From Saprospiraceae bacterium (GTDB lineage: Bacteria; Bacteroidota; Bacteroidia; Chitinophagales; Saprospiraceae), in assembly GCA_016717265.1 (NCBI GenBank), contig JADKFX010000001.1, positions 1,183,501 to 1,247,500 on the forward strand: a stretch of DNA of 64,000 nucleotides, read 5' to 3'. Both the position numbers and the translations under genes were made by a program. Numbering within the stretch: the first letter of the stretch is position 1; the number at the start of each line of letters is the position of its first letter. Positions 8,341 through 16,965 of the stretch are shown here, piece by piece. Under the pieces are notes generated by a model. That model was not told the DNA's origin. It made no database searches and saw only the letters and a list, made by a program, of their open reading frames with translations.

Positions 8341-9363
8341 ATGAAATCGTATTTATCCGTTTTATGTATTAGTTATTTTTGTGTTTTAGGCTGTAGTCCG
8401 ACAAAACCAAAAAGCGACTTTGAAAGCTATCAAAGGCCCCAAACACCAGATTATAGCCTTGAAAAATATTGGGCAGCTTTACCCCAAAAATTAGATTCAG
8501 CAGATCGGGCACCAGCAGGTTTGAAGGATCAACAGATGCTTTCTCAAGCTGATGTATTTTTCTTATATCCAACTAGTTTCTTAACAAAAAAAGGACATAA
8601 CCAATGGAATGCAGATGTTAATGATACTGAAATTAATCAAAAAACAGATGCGTCAGCAATTTTGTATCAGGCTAGTTTATTTAATGAGGTTGGTAAAATT
8701 TATGCACCGCGGTATCGTCAAGCACATATTTTTGCATTTTTTTCGGAAGATACTGTTTCTGCCGCAAAAGCTCTTGATTTAGCTTATTTGGATATTAAAA
8801 ATGCGTTTGAATATTATTTAAACAATTATAATCAGGGTCGACCAATAATTTTGGCAGGTCATAGTCAAGGTGCGGCACATTTGATCCGTTTAATGAAGGA
8901 ATATTTTGATAATAATGAATTGCGAAAAAAACTTGTCGTCTCCTATGCAGTTGGATACCCAATACCATTGGAAGCATATAAAATTCTAAAACCTTGTAAA
9001 AATGAATTCGAAACAGGGTGTATTTGTAGTTGGAGAAGTTTTAAAAAAGGCTACAAAGCAGAATTTCAAGAAGCAGAAAAACCTGTTGTTATTACAAATC
9101 CATTAATTTGGACTACAGAAGAGAATATTTATGCAGATAAATCTAAAAATCTAGGTTCGGTATTGGATAATTTTTCAAAAGCTCCTGTTCCGAATATTTC
9201 TGGAGCGCAAATTTATAAACATATTTTATGGGTAGATAAACCAAAATTTAAAGGCAGTTTCTTGTATCCATTTTCAAATTTTCATCGGGGTGATTTTAAT
9301 ATTTTTTATATGAATGTTAGACAAAATGCCATGCAACGTTTAAATGCATTTTGGAAGCAATGA
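8341..9363 (+). CDS. DUF3089-family alpha/beta-hydrolase lipoprotein
   Basis: A 340-residue protein with a lipoprotein signal peptide: a hydrophobic stretch ending 'CVLGC' with the lipid-bearing Cys at residue 18. It matches DUF3089, a family with an alpha/beta-hydrolase-like fold: 'FLYPTSF' near residue 78, 'YAPRYRQAH' near 122 and a nucleophile elbow 'LAGHSQGAAH' with S175. The likely role is a periplasmic or outer-membrane-anchored esterase/lipase-like hydrolase; no substrate is known. The gene ends 50 bp before the heptamer array at 9413, which therefore lies in its 3' flank. Confidence 0.88.
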   Translation: MKSYLSVLCISYFCVLGCSPTKPKSDFESYQRPQTPDYSLEKYWAALPQKLDSADRAPAGLKDQQMLSQADVFFLYPTSFLTKKGHNQWNADVNDTEINQKTDASAILYQASLFNEVGKIYAPRYRQAHIFAFFSEDTVSAAKALDLAYLDIKNAFEYYLNNYNQGRPIILAGHSQGAAHLIRLMKEYFDNNELRKKLVVSYAVGYPIPLEAYKILKPCKNEFETGCICSWRSFKKGYKAEFQEAEKPVVITNPLIWTTEENIYADKSKNLGSVLDNFSKAPVPNISGAQIYKHILWVDKPKFKGSFLYPFSNFHRGDFNIFYMNVRQNAMQRLNAFWKQ

Positions 9364-9412
9364 TTTATTTGTTGCAATGTTTGGAACCTCCATTAGTATT
9401 AAGATTTTAAGT

Positions 9413-9608
9413 TCATTATCTATTGCCTATTGTCCATTGACTATTGTCTATTATTCATTGCCTATTGTCTATTGACTTTTGACTATTATCTATTGACTTT
9501 TGCCTATTGCCTATTGCCTATTGCCTATTGTCCATTGACTTTTGCCTATTGTCAATTATCTATTGACTTTTGACTATTGTCCATTGCCTATTATCTTTTG
9601 CTTATTAT
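9413..9608 (+). repeat. Array of 28 in-register degenerate heptamers (consensus CTATTGN)
   Basis: From 9413 the sequence divides into 28 consecutive 7-bp units with no insertion or deletion. Thirteen units are CTATTGN and the rest are close variants (CTATTAT, CTTTTGM, CCATTGM and a few more). TT at unit positions 4-5 is invariant, position 6 is always G or A, and position 7 is never G. All six units with A at position 6 have T at position 7. Variant neighbours repeat: TATTGTCCATTG and TATTGACTTTTG each occur three times. The array occupies most of the 266-bp gap between two convergent genes and encodes no plausible protein. It resembles in style the heptanucleotide repeats known from cyanobacteria; its function is unknown. 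Confidence 0.95.
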
Positions 9609-9629
9609 AATTCCAGTTGTATGAATTTA

Positions 9630-11381
9630 TTAAATTCTATTAATATTTTTAGTCAATTGCAATCGCCCATTTTCAAGGATCGAAATAAAATAGATACCCG
9701 GAATCAAATCATCCATTTCTATTTTATTTACCCCTTGATACAATTTAACAGACTTAAGTTTTAATCCCATTTGATTGTAAATATGCGCTGTCATATTTTG
9801 AGGATTGTAATTGCTGATTTGTATTTCAAGAAATTCTTTACAAGGATTGGGTGCTAATAAAACACTTGATTTTATATCTATTTGAATGCCATTATCTTCA
9901 GTTCCAACCGGACCGATTTGAATGTCTTTGCATAAAGTATCTGAGCCGTGTTTATTTTTTGCAATTAAACAAACCGGGTAAATACCATTTTTTGTAAAAA
10001 TATGTTCCGGATTTTTTAGTGCACTGGAATTCTTGACACTCGTTGGATCTCCAAAATTCCAGGTCCACTCCAGAATATCGGTATAACTCAGATCTGTAAA
10101 ATCAAAGCGAAGGTAATTGATGCTATCCTGGGCATATCTCCATCGGGCAACCGCAGATTTGTCGATGCCCAGGGTATCGCAAGGACTGTCGTCCCAATCG
10201 AAGATTCTAAAATGTGGAAAATTGGGCATGGATTGAAAATATGTGGATGGCAGTAAAATATCGTGCTGTTTTAAATTGCAGGCTTTACCGGGTAAATCCG
10301 GATTGTGAATGACGTGTAAGAAATTGGATTCACTGTTGGTTATGCCATAAATTTTATGATCAGGAGCCAACATCAATTGATAGAATGTTGAAAAAAAAGT
10401 ATATGGTAATTTATAATGATCAGTAGTATCGATTAATGTATAGGAGTTTGAAATATCAGGTGCATCCAGATTGTATTGATATAAGGAAAAATCTGCAGAA
10501 ACATAAAGCAATTTGCTATTGGGAGAAAAACAAACACCACGGGGATAATTTCGATTGTCGCTGGCTGGATGATTCAAAGATTTGTAATCAGACAAAATAC
10601 CAGTACATCGATCAAATCGAAATAAATTCACTCCATTGTATTCTGATACTAAGGCATACCAATTGCCATCCAGAGAAAATGCTGCTTGAGCAGTCCAGTA
10701 TTGATGAGTCCAGGTATTCCCAATGGCTTGTTTAATAGGGCCTATTATTCCAGCTGGAGTGAAAAGGTATTTGATAAAATTATTACTCGATGATTCATGC
10801 ATTACAATCCACCAATCGCGACCATTACCATGTTTAATTGCCTGAATGCCGTCAGTAATAAAAGATGTATCAATAACATTACTTTTATTTGATATCTTAT
10901 AAGAATCATAATTTACTGCTGTAATTGTAGTTAAATTTAGTTTTCCTAAGTCAAAATTGTCAGTTAATCCACCATGAAAGATGCTAAATGTATCCTTACT
11001 AAAAGGCTGTAGAATCAATGTTGAAGATTTTGTTGGGTATGCTTCTAAAACACCTTGGCAATAGTCAATATTAATTTGTCCTAAATTTAATTTATCTGAA
11101 TTTGGAATTACCAAATGATTGTTATTAAATATAGCACAATTATTTGTATATAAACACAATTCTCCTAAATTATTACAAATAGAGCTACAATCAAACAACC
11201 TCGTATTTATATTAAAGTATTGTACATAAGGAAATTCGCTAGAAAAATCAATCATACTCCCACCAAAATGATCAACCGGCCTATTTGGGCCATGTCCAAA
11301 TAACCAAATGTTATCTTGTTTGTCTTGTGCAAATATATTGGTCAATAGAAATACTAATATAATTACTCTTGCACATTTCAT
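9630..11381 (-). CDS. Secreted PKD-domain protein with T9SS type A tail (paralogue 1)
   Basis: A 583-residue secreted protein. It has a signal peptide (cleavage near Ala-Gln at residues 18-19); a region of about 380 residues with beta-propeller-like repeats ('FSLDGNWYALVSEY', 'FSPNSKLLYVSADFSLYQYNLD'); a PKD domain at about 415-490 ('FTDLSYTDILEWTWNFGDP … GIYPVCLIAKN'); and a T9SS type A sorting domain over the last 80 residues ('LLAPNPCKEFLEIQI … IPGIYFISI'). It is clearly paralogous to the next upstream gene: both have the 'CDTLGID' block, the PKD and the propeller in the same order. It is probably a surface or extracellular protein, possibly an adhesin. The terminator of the neighbour sits just before its ATG, so it needs its own promoter. 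Confidence 0.87.
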   Translation of the reverse strand: MKCARVIILVFLLTNIFAQDKQDNIWLFGHGPNRPVDHFGGSMIDFSSEFPYVQYFNINTRLFDCSSICNNLGELCLYTNNCAIFNNNHLVIPNSDKLNLGQINIDYCQGVLEAYPTKSSTLILQPFSKDTFSIFHGGLTDNFDLGKLNLTTITAVNYDSYKISNKSNVIDTSFITDGIQAIKHGNGRDWWIVMHESSSNNFIKYLFTPAGIIGPIKQAIGNTWTHQYWTAQAAFSLDGNWYALVSEYNGVNLFRFDRCTGILSDYKSLNHPASDNRNYPRGVCFSPNSKLLYVSADFSLYQYNLDAPDISNSYTLIDTTDHYKLPYTFFSTFYQLMLAPDHKIYGITNSESNFLHVIHNPDLPGKACNLKQHDILLPSTYFQSMPNFPHFRIFDWDDSPCDTLGIDKSAVARWRYAQDSINYLRFDFTDLSYTDILEWTWNFGDPTSVKNSSALKNPEHIFTKNGIYPVCLIAKNKHGSDTLCKDIQIGPVGTEDNGIQIDIKSSVLLAPNPCKEFLEIQISNYNPQNMTAHIYNQMGLKLKSVKLYQGVNKIEMDDLIPGIYFISILENGRLQLTKNINRI

Positions 11382-11389
11382 ATACTCGA

Positions 11390-11430
11390 ATTTAAAAAAT
11401 GCCTGGCTATAAATTGATTTATAACCAGGC
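11390..11430 (-). terminator. Intrinsic terminator between the two PKD paralogues
   Basis: The stem has 14-base arms (11401-11414 with 11417-11430, one C·A mismatch, two-base loop). On the minus strand it is followed by ATTTTTTAAATT. It lies 84 bp past the stop codon of the 11514-13220 gene and about 10-50 bp before the start of the next one, so it separates their transcription. Confidence 0.8.
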
Positions 11431-11513
11431 TTTAATTATAACTATTGTTTCAAAATTTTCTTAAATAACCGATTGACAAGCGTACTAATAAACAAGTTTA
11501 AATAAAATTGCCA

Positions 11514-13220
11514 TTAAAATTTCACCAACTTCTCACATTTTACCTCAATTCTTTGCTCCATAATTTTAACAATATAAACTCCATTAGAAATAGAATTTAA
11601 CTCAATCTCATTACTTCCTGCATACAATCGTTTTGTTAGTATTAAATTTCCGTTTACATCATACAAATAGAGAAACATCTTTTCTGGATTATAATCCAAG
11701 ACATTGAGTATAAAATAATCTTTACAAGGGTTTGGAAATATTTCGATCTTAATTTGATCTTGATCATCGATTGTCGTAGTTGTTCCTATATTCAAAATCT
11801 TGCATAGTGTATCAGCTCCATTCTTATTTTTTGCAATCATACACACTTCATATATACCATTTTTGCTATACCGATGGATTGGACTTTGTGAATTACTCGT
11901 CATCCCATCTCCAAATCTCCATTCCCATTCAGTAACTTCATAAGCACTAAGATCTGTAAACTCAAAATTTAGATAATCAGTCGTATCTTGATCATGTCGC
12001 CACCATGCCCATGGGATATTATCTATTCCTAATGTATCACACAAACTGCCATCAAGAGGGCCTAGGCGATAGTTTGGCATATTGGGAATTCCGTAACCTC
12101 CCAGAGTTTTTAAGGCAAAACTATTAGATCGTGGTATACAAGCCTTTCCAGGCTCATTCGGTTTATTGATACGGTGCATCGCGAAATTACTGTATGCATT
12201 AGAAATGTATATTCTACCATCAGGACCAAGTTGATGTAGGTTGTATTGTGAACCCCATTGAGTTTGACTCTCAATAGTGTCTATTAATTCAGGAGAATCA
12301 AAGGATTGCAAATTTTCTAAATCCATTTGATATAGATTCTTTTGTTCACTGTAATATAAATATCTTGAATTTGGAGAAAAACTTATTCCTGAAAAACTGG
12401 AGGTTGGATAATTATCCATCCTTATAAATTCAATTTCTCCAGTACATCGATCAAATTTATAAAGCTTTATATATAATCCTTGTCTGAAATCAATGGCATC
12501 CAATAATGCAAAATACTCTCCATTAGGAGAAAAAACAACTTGGCCATATCCTTCTTTTATATTTGGACCAATATTTTGTGAACTAATTAGAATAATGCCC
12601 TCTGACGTTAATAAATATTTATAAAATAAATTTGTATTTTCCTTATTTAAAATTATCCAATAATCTCTACCATTAGCATGCTTACAAGCGGTTAAACATC
12701 CACTATTTATGGTGTCATGAACGACATTTCCTTTATTAATGACTTTTTCTGAGAATTTATCAATTAATAAGTAATTCAAATCAAGTACATGAAAATGTGG
12801 GGAATTTAATACAATATTAATATAAAATAAATAATAGCTCGAATCTGAATTTGGATTATTTAAAAATAATACACCTTGAGGTTCATGAAGTCCATCCCAA
12901 TACTGAATCCCTAAATTAGTAGCTCCTAGAACTTTTTTAAAATTTGCATCTTCTACATCATAACCATTGGTATAGTATAATAAATTCCCTTCCTTATCTG
13001 AAATGGATGCATTGGCTTCAAAAATAACCATCTTTCCTTGTGGTGCAAAACTTACCATTGGATTACCGCTATTAAAATCTACTAATGTAGTTCCAAATCT
13101 TGGGTCACCTTTACCTCCATCATATCCAAAAACCCAATTAAAATCATACCGTTGGCTATAGCCAACGGTATGATTTAATAAACCAAGGACAATTATTATA
13201 GTTCTTGTTATTCCACTCAT
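11514..13220 (-). CDS. Secreted PKD-domain protein with T9SS type A tail (paralogue 2)
   Basis: A 568-residue secreted protein with the same architecture as its downstream paralogue: signal peptide (cleavage predicted after S22-Q23), propeller-like region ('FSPNGEYFALLDAID', 'FSPNSRYLYYSEQKNLYQMD'), PKD domain ('FTDLSAYEVTEWEWRFGDG … GIYEVCMIAKN') and T9SS type A tail ('IEIFPNPCKDYFILNV … SNGVYIVKI'). I use the ATG at 13220 because it puts the signal peptide at the N-terminus. It overlaps the preceding fragment's TGA as ATGA, suggesting translational coupling. Codons 15-27 contain a perfect 36-bp palindrome. The function is unknown beyond secretion and probable surface display. Confidence 0.85.
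   Translation of the reverse strand: MSGITRTIIIVLGLLNHTVGYSQRYDFNWVFGYDGGKGDPRFGTTLVDFNSGNPMVSFAPQGKMVIFEANASISDKEGNLLYYTNGYDVEDANFKKVLGATNLGIQYWDGLHEPQGVLFLNNPNSDSSYYLFYINIVLNSPHFHVLDLNYLLIDKFSEKVINKGNVVHDTINSGCLTACKHANGRDYWIILNKENTNLFYKYLLTSEGIILISSQNIGPNIKEGYGQVVFSPNGEYFALLDAIDFRQGLYIKLYKFDRCTGEIEFIRMDNYPTSSFSGISFSPNSRYLYYSEQKNLYQMDLENLQSFDSPELIDTIESQTQWGSQYNLHQLGPDGRIYISNAYSNFAMHRINKPNEPGKACIPRSNSFALKTLGGYGIPNMPNYRLGPLDGSLCDTLGIDNIPWAWWRHDQDTTDYLNFEFTDLSAYEVTEWEWRFGDGMTSNSQSPIHRYSKNGIYEVCMIAKNKNGADTLCKILNIGTTTTIDDQDQIKIEIFPNPCKDYFILNVLDYNPEKMFLYLYDVNGNLILTKRLYAGSNEIELNSISNGVYIVKIMEQRIEVKCEKLVKF
13141..13176. repeat. Perfect 36-bp palindrome inside a signal-peptide coding region
   Basis: AAATCATACCGTTGGCTA (13141-13158) is followed directly by its exact reverse complement (13159-13176), with no spacer and no mismatch. 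It covers nucleotides 45-80 of the 11514-13220 gene, encoding residues from N16 to D26 across the predicted signal-peptidase site. In mRNA it could form a hairpin of about 16 bp soon after the start codon. Confidence 0.97.
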
Positions 13221-13612
13221 TCGATTAATAATTTTTTTAATATGACCTTGCCATTTAAACATTCAACCCTCAAAAAATAAATGCCACATTTAAGATTGTC
13301 TGTACTTAATTTAATCAGATCTAATGATTTTGTATTTAGCTCATTTTGAATATATCGACCATGAATATCCAATACTTCAATTTTTAGAATGCTAGTCTCT
13401 CTATTTAAATTTTCAAGGATAACCCAGCTTTTGGTAGGATTAGGGTATAATCTGATTCCATTTTCATGGTCTATATTTTTAGAACTCATTACTACCGGCT
13501 GAGAAGGAGGACAAAGTACATCATCATTGAATTCATAATCAATCGTCTTAGCATATAACATTCTTGCAACAGATACAGCGTAGGAATTCTGACGATTTAC
13601 AATTCTATTCAT
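13217..13612 (-). pseudogene. Orphan T9SS C-terminal domain fragment
   Basis: 131 codons with no signal peptide. Residues 50-131 are a full T9SS type A sorting domain ('IRLYPNPTKSWVILEN … LKCGIYFLRV … ILKKLLIE'). The first 45 residues look like the end of a longer extracellular protein ('CPPSQPVV' before the linker). A T9SS tail without an export signal cannot act as a sorting signal, so I read this as the surviving 3' end of a lost cargo gene. Its start overlaps the end of the permease gene by 8 bp and its stop overlaps the next ATG as ATGA, so it may still be translated and couple expression. The tail is not especially close to those of the two neighbours, so it is not a simple partial duplicate of them. 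Confidence 0.65.
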
Positions 13613-14843
13613 ATCTCAAAGCTTCCACCGGGTCTAAGTTGGCAGCTTTTAAAGCAGGGTATAAGCCAGACAAAATACCGACGATCATACAGACAACTAA
13701 GCCTAATATAATCCAGGCCCAAGGAATAAAAAATGCACCTCCAACAATTAATGTTACGATATTTCCAACAGGAATGCCTATTAATATACCAAGGATTCCT
13801 CCAAACTGACAGATGATAATTGCTTCTGTTAAAAATTGATAAATAATATTTCTTTTCGTGGCACCTATAGCTTTTGCAATTCCTATTTCTCGGGTTCGTT
13901 CTGTTACAGAAACTAACATGATATTCATTAAACCAATGGCAGCGCCTAATAATGTCATTAAACCTATGGCAATGGCAGCGGCCCGAAGTTTGACTGTATT
14001 TTCTTTTAAAAACTCTACAATACCATCACTTTTAAAAATTTCAAAATCGCTTTCTTCATAAGGTTTTAATTGCCGAATTACTCTCATAATTCCAGTAGCA
14101 TCTGATATCGTATTTTCCATTTGCATTGCGTCGGATACCGCAACATCTAAATCGTAATTTGCATCTGCATAACCATAATCAAATTTTGCTCTTAAAAGGG
14201 GAATAAAAATTCTCCGATCAGCACCTTCATTCATACTTGCTCCTTTTGATTTTAAAACACCGACGATCTGATATTTCTGATTATTGATAAGGATGGTTTG
14301 ATTAATTGCTTTTTCGGCCAAATCATTAAATAATCGCTTTACTATTTCAGCTCCAATGATTGCTCTCGGACTACCATTTTCCAATTCATGATTTGAAAAA
14401 CTTCTTCCATTTGAAATTTCATAACCGGTGACTTTGAAATAATTTTCATCGATTCCGCGAATTCTTGTGGTAGGATTTGTTTTCTGATTTTCAAATTGCA
14501 CTACAGCATTTCCACTTGCTCCAAAGGATACAGTCACAAAGCCTTTATTTATAAACCGTTCTTTAAATTCAATGACCTGAGTATATTTTAGAGGTGGAGA
14601 TTCCTTGTAATTTTGTCCGCTGCCATGTCTGCGAAATTCAGTTGATTTTCGATCAATACTAAAGCTATTCGCCCCTAAGTAGGAAAAATTGCTACTCATA
14701 CTGTAGATCATACTATCGATAGATGTCAAAATACCTACCAATGCCATGATTCCTAAAGCAATTATCAAAAGTGTCAAAACAGACCTTAATAAATTCGCTT
14801 TGACATTGGAAAATGATAAAAGGAATATTTCTTTATATTTCAT
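13605..14843 (-). CDS. FtsX/MacB-type ABC transporter permease
   Basis: A 412-residue permease with the MacB/FtsX layout: transmembrane helix 1 at about residues 18-42, a periplasmic MacB-PCD domain of some 230 residues ('SNGRSFSNHE', 'RIFIPL'), then three helices at about 285-310, 335-360 and 375-400. It ends with the family signature 'GLYPALKAANLDPVEALRYE'. Such proteins act as mechanotransmission parts of ABC systems exporting lipoproteins, peptides or antibiotics. No ATPase gene adjoins it, so its ATP-binding partner must be encoded elsewhere. The start follows a good -7 element. Confidence 0.92.
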   Translation of the reverse strand: MKYKEIFLLSFSNVKANLLRSVLTLLIIALGIMALVGILTSIDSMIYSMSSNFSYLGANSFSIDRKSTEFRRHGSGQNYKESPPLKYTQVIEFKERFINKGFVTVSFGASGNAVVQFENQKTNPTTRIRGIDENYFKVTGYEISNGRSFSNHELENGSPRAIIGAEIVKRLFNDLAEKAINQTILINNQKYQIVGVLKSKGASMNEGADRRIFIPLLRAKFDYGYADANYDLDVAVSDAMQMENTISDATGIMRVIRQLKPYEESDFEIFKSDGIVEFLKENTVKLRAAAIAIGLMTLLGAAIGLMNIMLVSVTERTREIGIAKAIGATKRNIIYQFLTEAIIICQFGGILGILIGIPVGNIVTLIVGGAFFIPWAWIILGLVVCMIVGILSGLYPALKAANLDPVEALRYE

Positions 14844-14852
14844 ATTCTATTT

Positions 14853-14860
14853 CAAAGATA
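14853..14860 (-). promoter_or_regulatory. -7 element before the FtsX-type permease
   Basis: On the minus strand TATCTTTG matches TAnnTTTG and ends 9 bases before the ATG, implying a very short leader for the permease transcript. Confidence 0.45.
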
Positions 14861-14927
14861 AGCGGTACTTAATCAACCGACTTCTTTTTTGTATTGAAGC
14901 GGCTCACTTTTCGACGAATTGGAATTA

Positions 14928-15737
14928 TTAATCGAGGATAGCAGTTTGACTTAAGTTAAGCAAATCATTATGAATAAACGAATTGGATGCTATGATATGA
15001 TGTGAATTTAAAATGTTTTCGGTCTCCCCATTAAAATTTGTGACACGACCACCAGCTTCCCGTATCAATAATATTCCTGCGGCCATATCCCATGAATTCA
15101 AACGAGTTTCATAATAACCATCAAAGCGCCCACAGGCTGTATATGCAAGATCAATAGCAGCAGAACCTAATCGACGAACGCCTCTGGATTGATTTAATAC
15201 AGCAACCAGGATTTGAAGAAGATTATCCATCCACTTTCTTTGATATGGAAAGCCTGTTGCAATGACAGATTCATCTATACGTTTTACCGCACTAACACTT
15301 ATTTTTTTTCCATTGCAATAAGCTCCTCCATCCTTCCATGCATAAAAACATGCATCTTGCATGATGTCGTGCACAATACCAATTAACAATTCATTCCCTC
15401 TCACTAAAGCAAGACTAATTGAGAAGATTGGAATCCCTTTTAAAAAATTCGTAGTGCCATCTAAAGGATCAATAATCCAGGTATATTCACTTACCAGATC
15501 AATTGAATGGGTTCCTTCTTCTGTAATAAAGCTACTTTTCGGAATTAATAAGGACAGTTCAGAAACTAGTTTTTTTTCTGTTTCAATATCAACATACGAA
15601 ACTAAACTATGTTTCTCTTTTTCTTGAATCTGTTCATCTGTCACTTTACCCAATTCTTCTTTAATAAAAACAGACGCAGCTTTAACAATGCCTACTGCTT
15701 TGCAGCAAATTTCCTCAATAGCTATGGTGTTATTCAT
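14928..15737 (-). CDS. Inositol monophosphatase family protein
   Basis: A 269-residue Mg-dependent, lithium-sensitive-type phosphatase. Metal ligands are visible: E73/E74 in 'FITEEGTHS', D90 and D93 in 'IIDPLDGTTNF' and the Asp of 'LNSWDMAAGILL' near residue 217. The length is that of SuhB/IMPase enzymes, which dephosphorylate inositol-1-phosphate or related sugar phosphates; some members act on fructose-1,6-bisphosphate, PAP or histidinol phosphate. I cannot choose between these substrates. It lies upstream of, and in the same direction as, the permease, 84 bp away, but the permease has its own -7 element. Confidence 0.92.
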   Translation of the reverse strand: MNNTIAIEEICCKAVGIVKAASVFIKEELGKVTDEQIQEKEKHSLVSYVDIETEKKLVSELSLLIPKSSFITEEGTHSIDLVSEYTWIIDPLDGTTNFLKGIPIFSISLALVRGNELLIGIVHDIMQDACFYAWKDGGAYCNGKKISVSAVKRIDESVIATGFPYQRKWMDNLLQILVAVLNQSRGVRRLGSAAIDLAYTACGRFDGYYETRLNSWDMAAGILLIREAGGRVTNFNGETENILNSHHIIASNSFIHNDLLNLSQTAILD

Positions 15738-16041
15738 ATAAATTGTATTCTGTGTAAAGTTACATTAATTTTTAACCTTCCAATGAGTTGCAAAGTCTGT
15801 TCTGAATTCATTTACTACCATTTGCTGTTTGAAATCCAACAATCCATATAGGTGGATTTTAATTTACCGGAACTTTGTTTTGAATTGCTAAGTATTTTCG
15901 AACACTTGAATTTAAGTCAGCTCATAAGCCCAAGGCGTATTGAAAGTTGGATTGTATTAATAATGGATGCTTATTGAATTTTAAACCAGAACTATTTTTT
16001 CAAATAATCCCGGCTTGTTATATTATAGCTTATAAGGATCC
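15738..16041. other. Gene-free spacer of about 300 bp
   Basis: An AT-rich spacer between two minus-strand genes. Open frames in it are short and without family resemblance. I found no TAnnTTTG element for the downstream phosphatase gene and no clear terminator for the esterase gene, apart from a 12-bp palindrome TAAGGATCCTTA (16033-16044) that overlaps the esterase stop codon. Confidence 0.6.
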
Positions 16042-16944
16042 TTATTTTTTTAGTATAAATCGTATAGGAATTGAAAATCGATTACTCCATGAATTTTCAC
16101 TATGATCGTCTCCTTTGAAAATTAAACTTTTATAATTTATTTCGGTGTAATTATTTTCTTTGAAATACTGATCCGCTTGTAATTGGTATACCCGATAATT
16201 TAAATCCGATCCTAAAGTGCCATAATCAAAATAAAATCGATGTGTTTTTGAATCCGGGATTTTATTTTTGAGATACATAAGGATATAGGGTGCAATATTT
16301 TCATTTTTATTTTCTAATCCAACAGGCCAATGCGTGGACATACAAATTGCGCTTGAAAAAATATCCGGGTATTCACAAACTGCATACAAGGAAATCAAAG
16401 CACCCATACTAGATCCTGCAATAAAAGTATTTTCTGGTTTTGTTAGGGTAGCATACGTTTTATCTATAAAAGGTTTTAGCTCTTTAACTAAAAAGGAAAG
16501 ATAGTCATCTCCTAAAAGCTTATTTTCAAGTCTGTTTTTAATAAAATATGTGCTTAGTGCTTTTGGAAGATAACGGATTGCTTTTTCAGGACAATATTCA
16601 GTTCGCCTGAGTTTGGAGTCATTCCAAATTCCCACGACAATGCAGGCTTTGATTTCTAATCGATCGATAAGTTCTGTAAGGGTTTCATCTATCTTCCATT
16701 CCTTGTGATTCCAGGAATTTGTTGAATCAAACAGCATTTGTCCATCTTGCATATAAAGGACCGGGTAGCGTTTAGTGGTGTCGTAGTGCGGAGGTAACCA
16801 GACATCTATATTCCGAGCTTTTACAAAAGTTGATTTGAATTTTTCATGACGAATAATTTTTCCGAATGCAACCACTGGTTTTTGAGAAAAGCTGTAAGCT
16901 GTACAAAGTAGCATCAGGAAGCCAGATAAAATCCATTGAACCAT
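16042..16944 (-). CDS. Secreted esterase D/enterochelin-esterase-like hydrolase
   Basis: A 300-residue alpha/beta hydrolase of the putative esterase family (PF00756 type). A signal peptide runs to about residue 20 (…YSFSQ). Family blocks are 'RYPVLYMQDGQMLFD' near 60, the elbow 'FIAGSSMGALIS' with nucleophile S179, and a C-terminal 'GDDHSENSW' carrying the likely catalytic His. It probably hydrolyses esters in the periplasm or outside the cell; the family ranges from S-formylglutathione to siderophore and feruloyl esterases, so the substrate is open. It begins 21 bp after rpoN and is probably co-transcribed with it, although no functional link is evident. Confidence 0.88.
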   Translation of the reverse strand: MVQWILSGFLMLLCTAYSFSQKPVVAFGKIIRHEKFKSTFVKARNIDVWLPPHYDTTKRYPVLYMQDGQMLFDSTNSWNHKEWKIDETLTELIDRLEIKACIVVGIWNDSKLRRTEYCPEKAIRYLPKALSTYFIKNRLENKLLGDDYLSFLVKELKPFIDKTYATLTKPENTFIAGSSMGALISLYAVCEYPDIFSSAICMSTHWPVGLENKNENIAPYILMYLKNKIPDSKTHRFYFDYGTLGSDLNYRVYQLQADQYFKENNYTEINYKSLIFKGDDHSENSWSNRFSIPIRFILKK

Positions 16945-16965
16945 AGTTTCCTTAAAGTATCTTTA

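Noticed and set aside
9413..9608. CRISPR array
   Set aside because: The units are 7 bp and adjoin each other directly; there are no spacers and no cas genes.
9570..9764. Plus-strand open frame over the repeat end and the PKD gene
   Set aside because: It runs from the heptamer array into the antisense of a well-supported T9SS tail and has no family resemblance.
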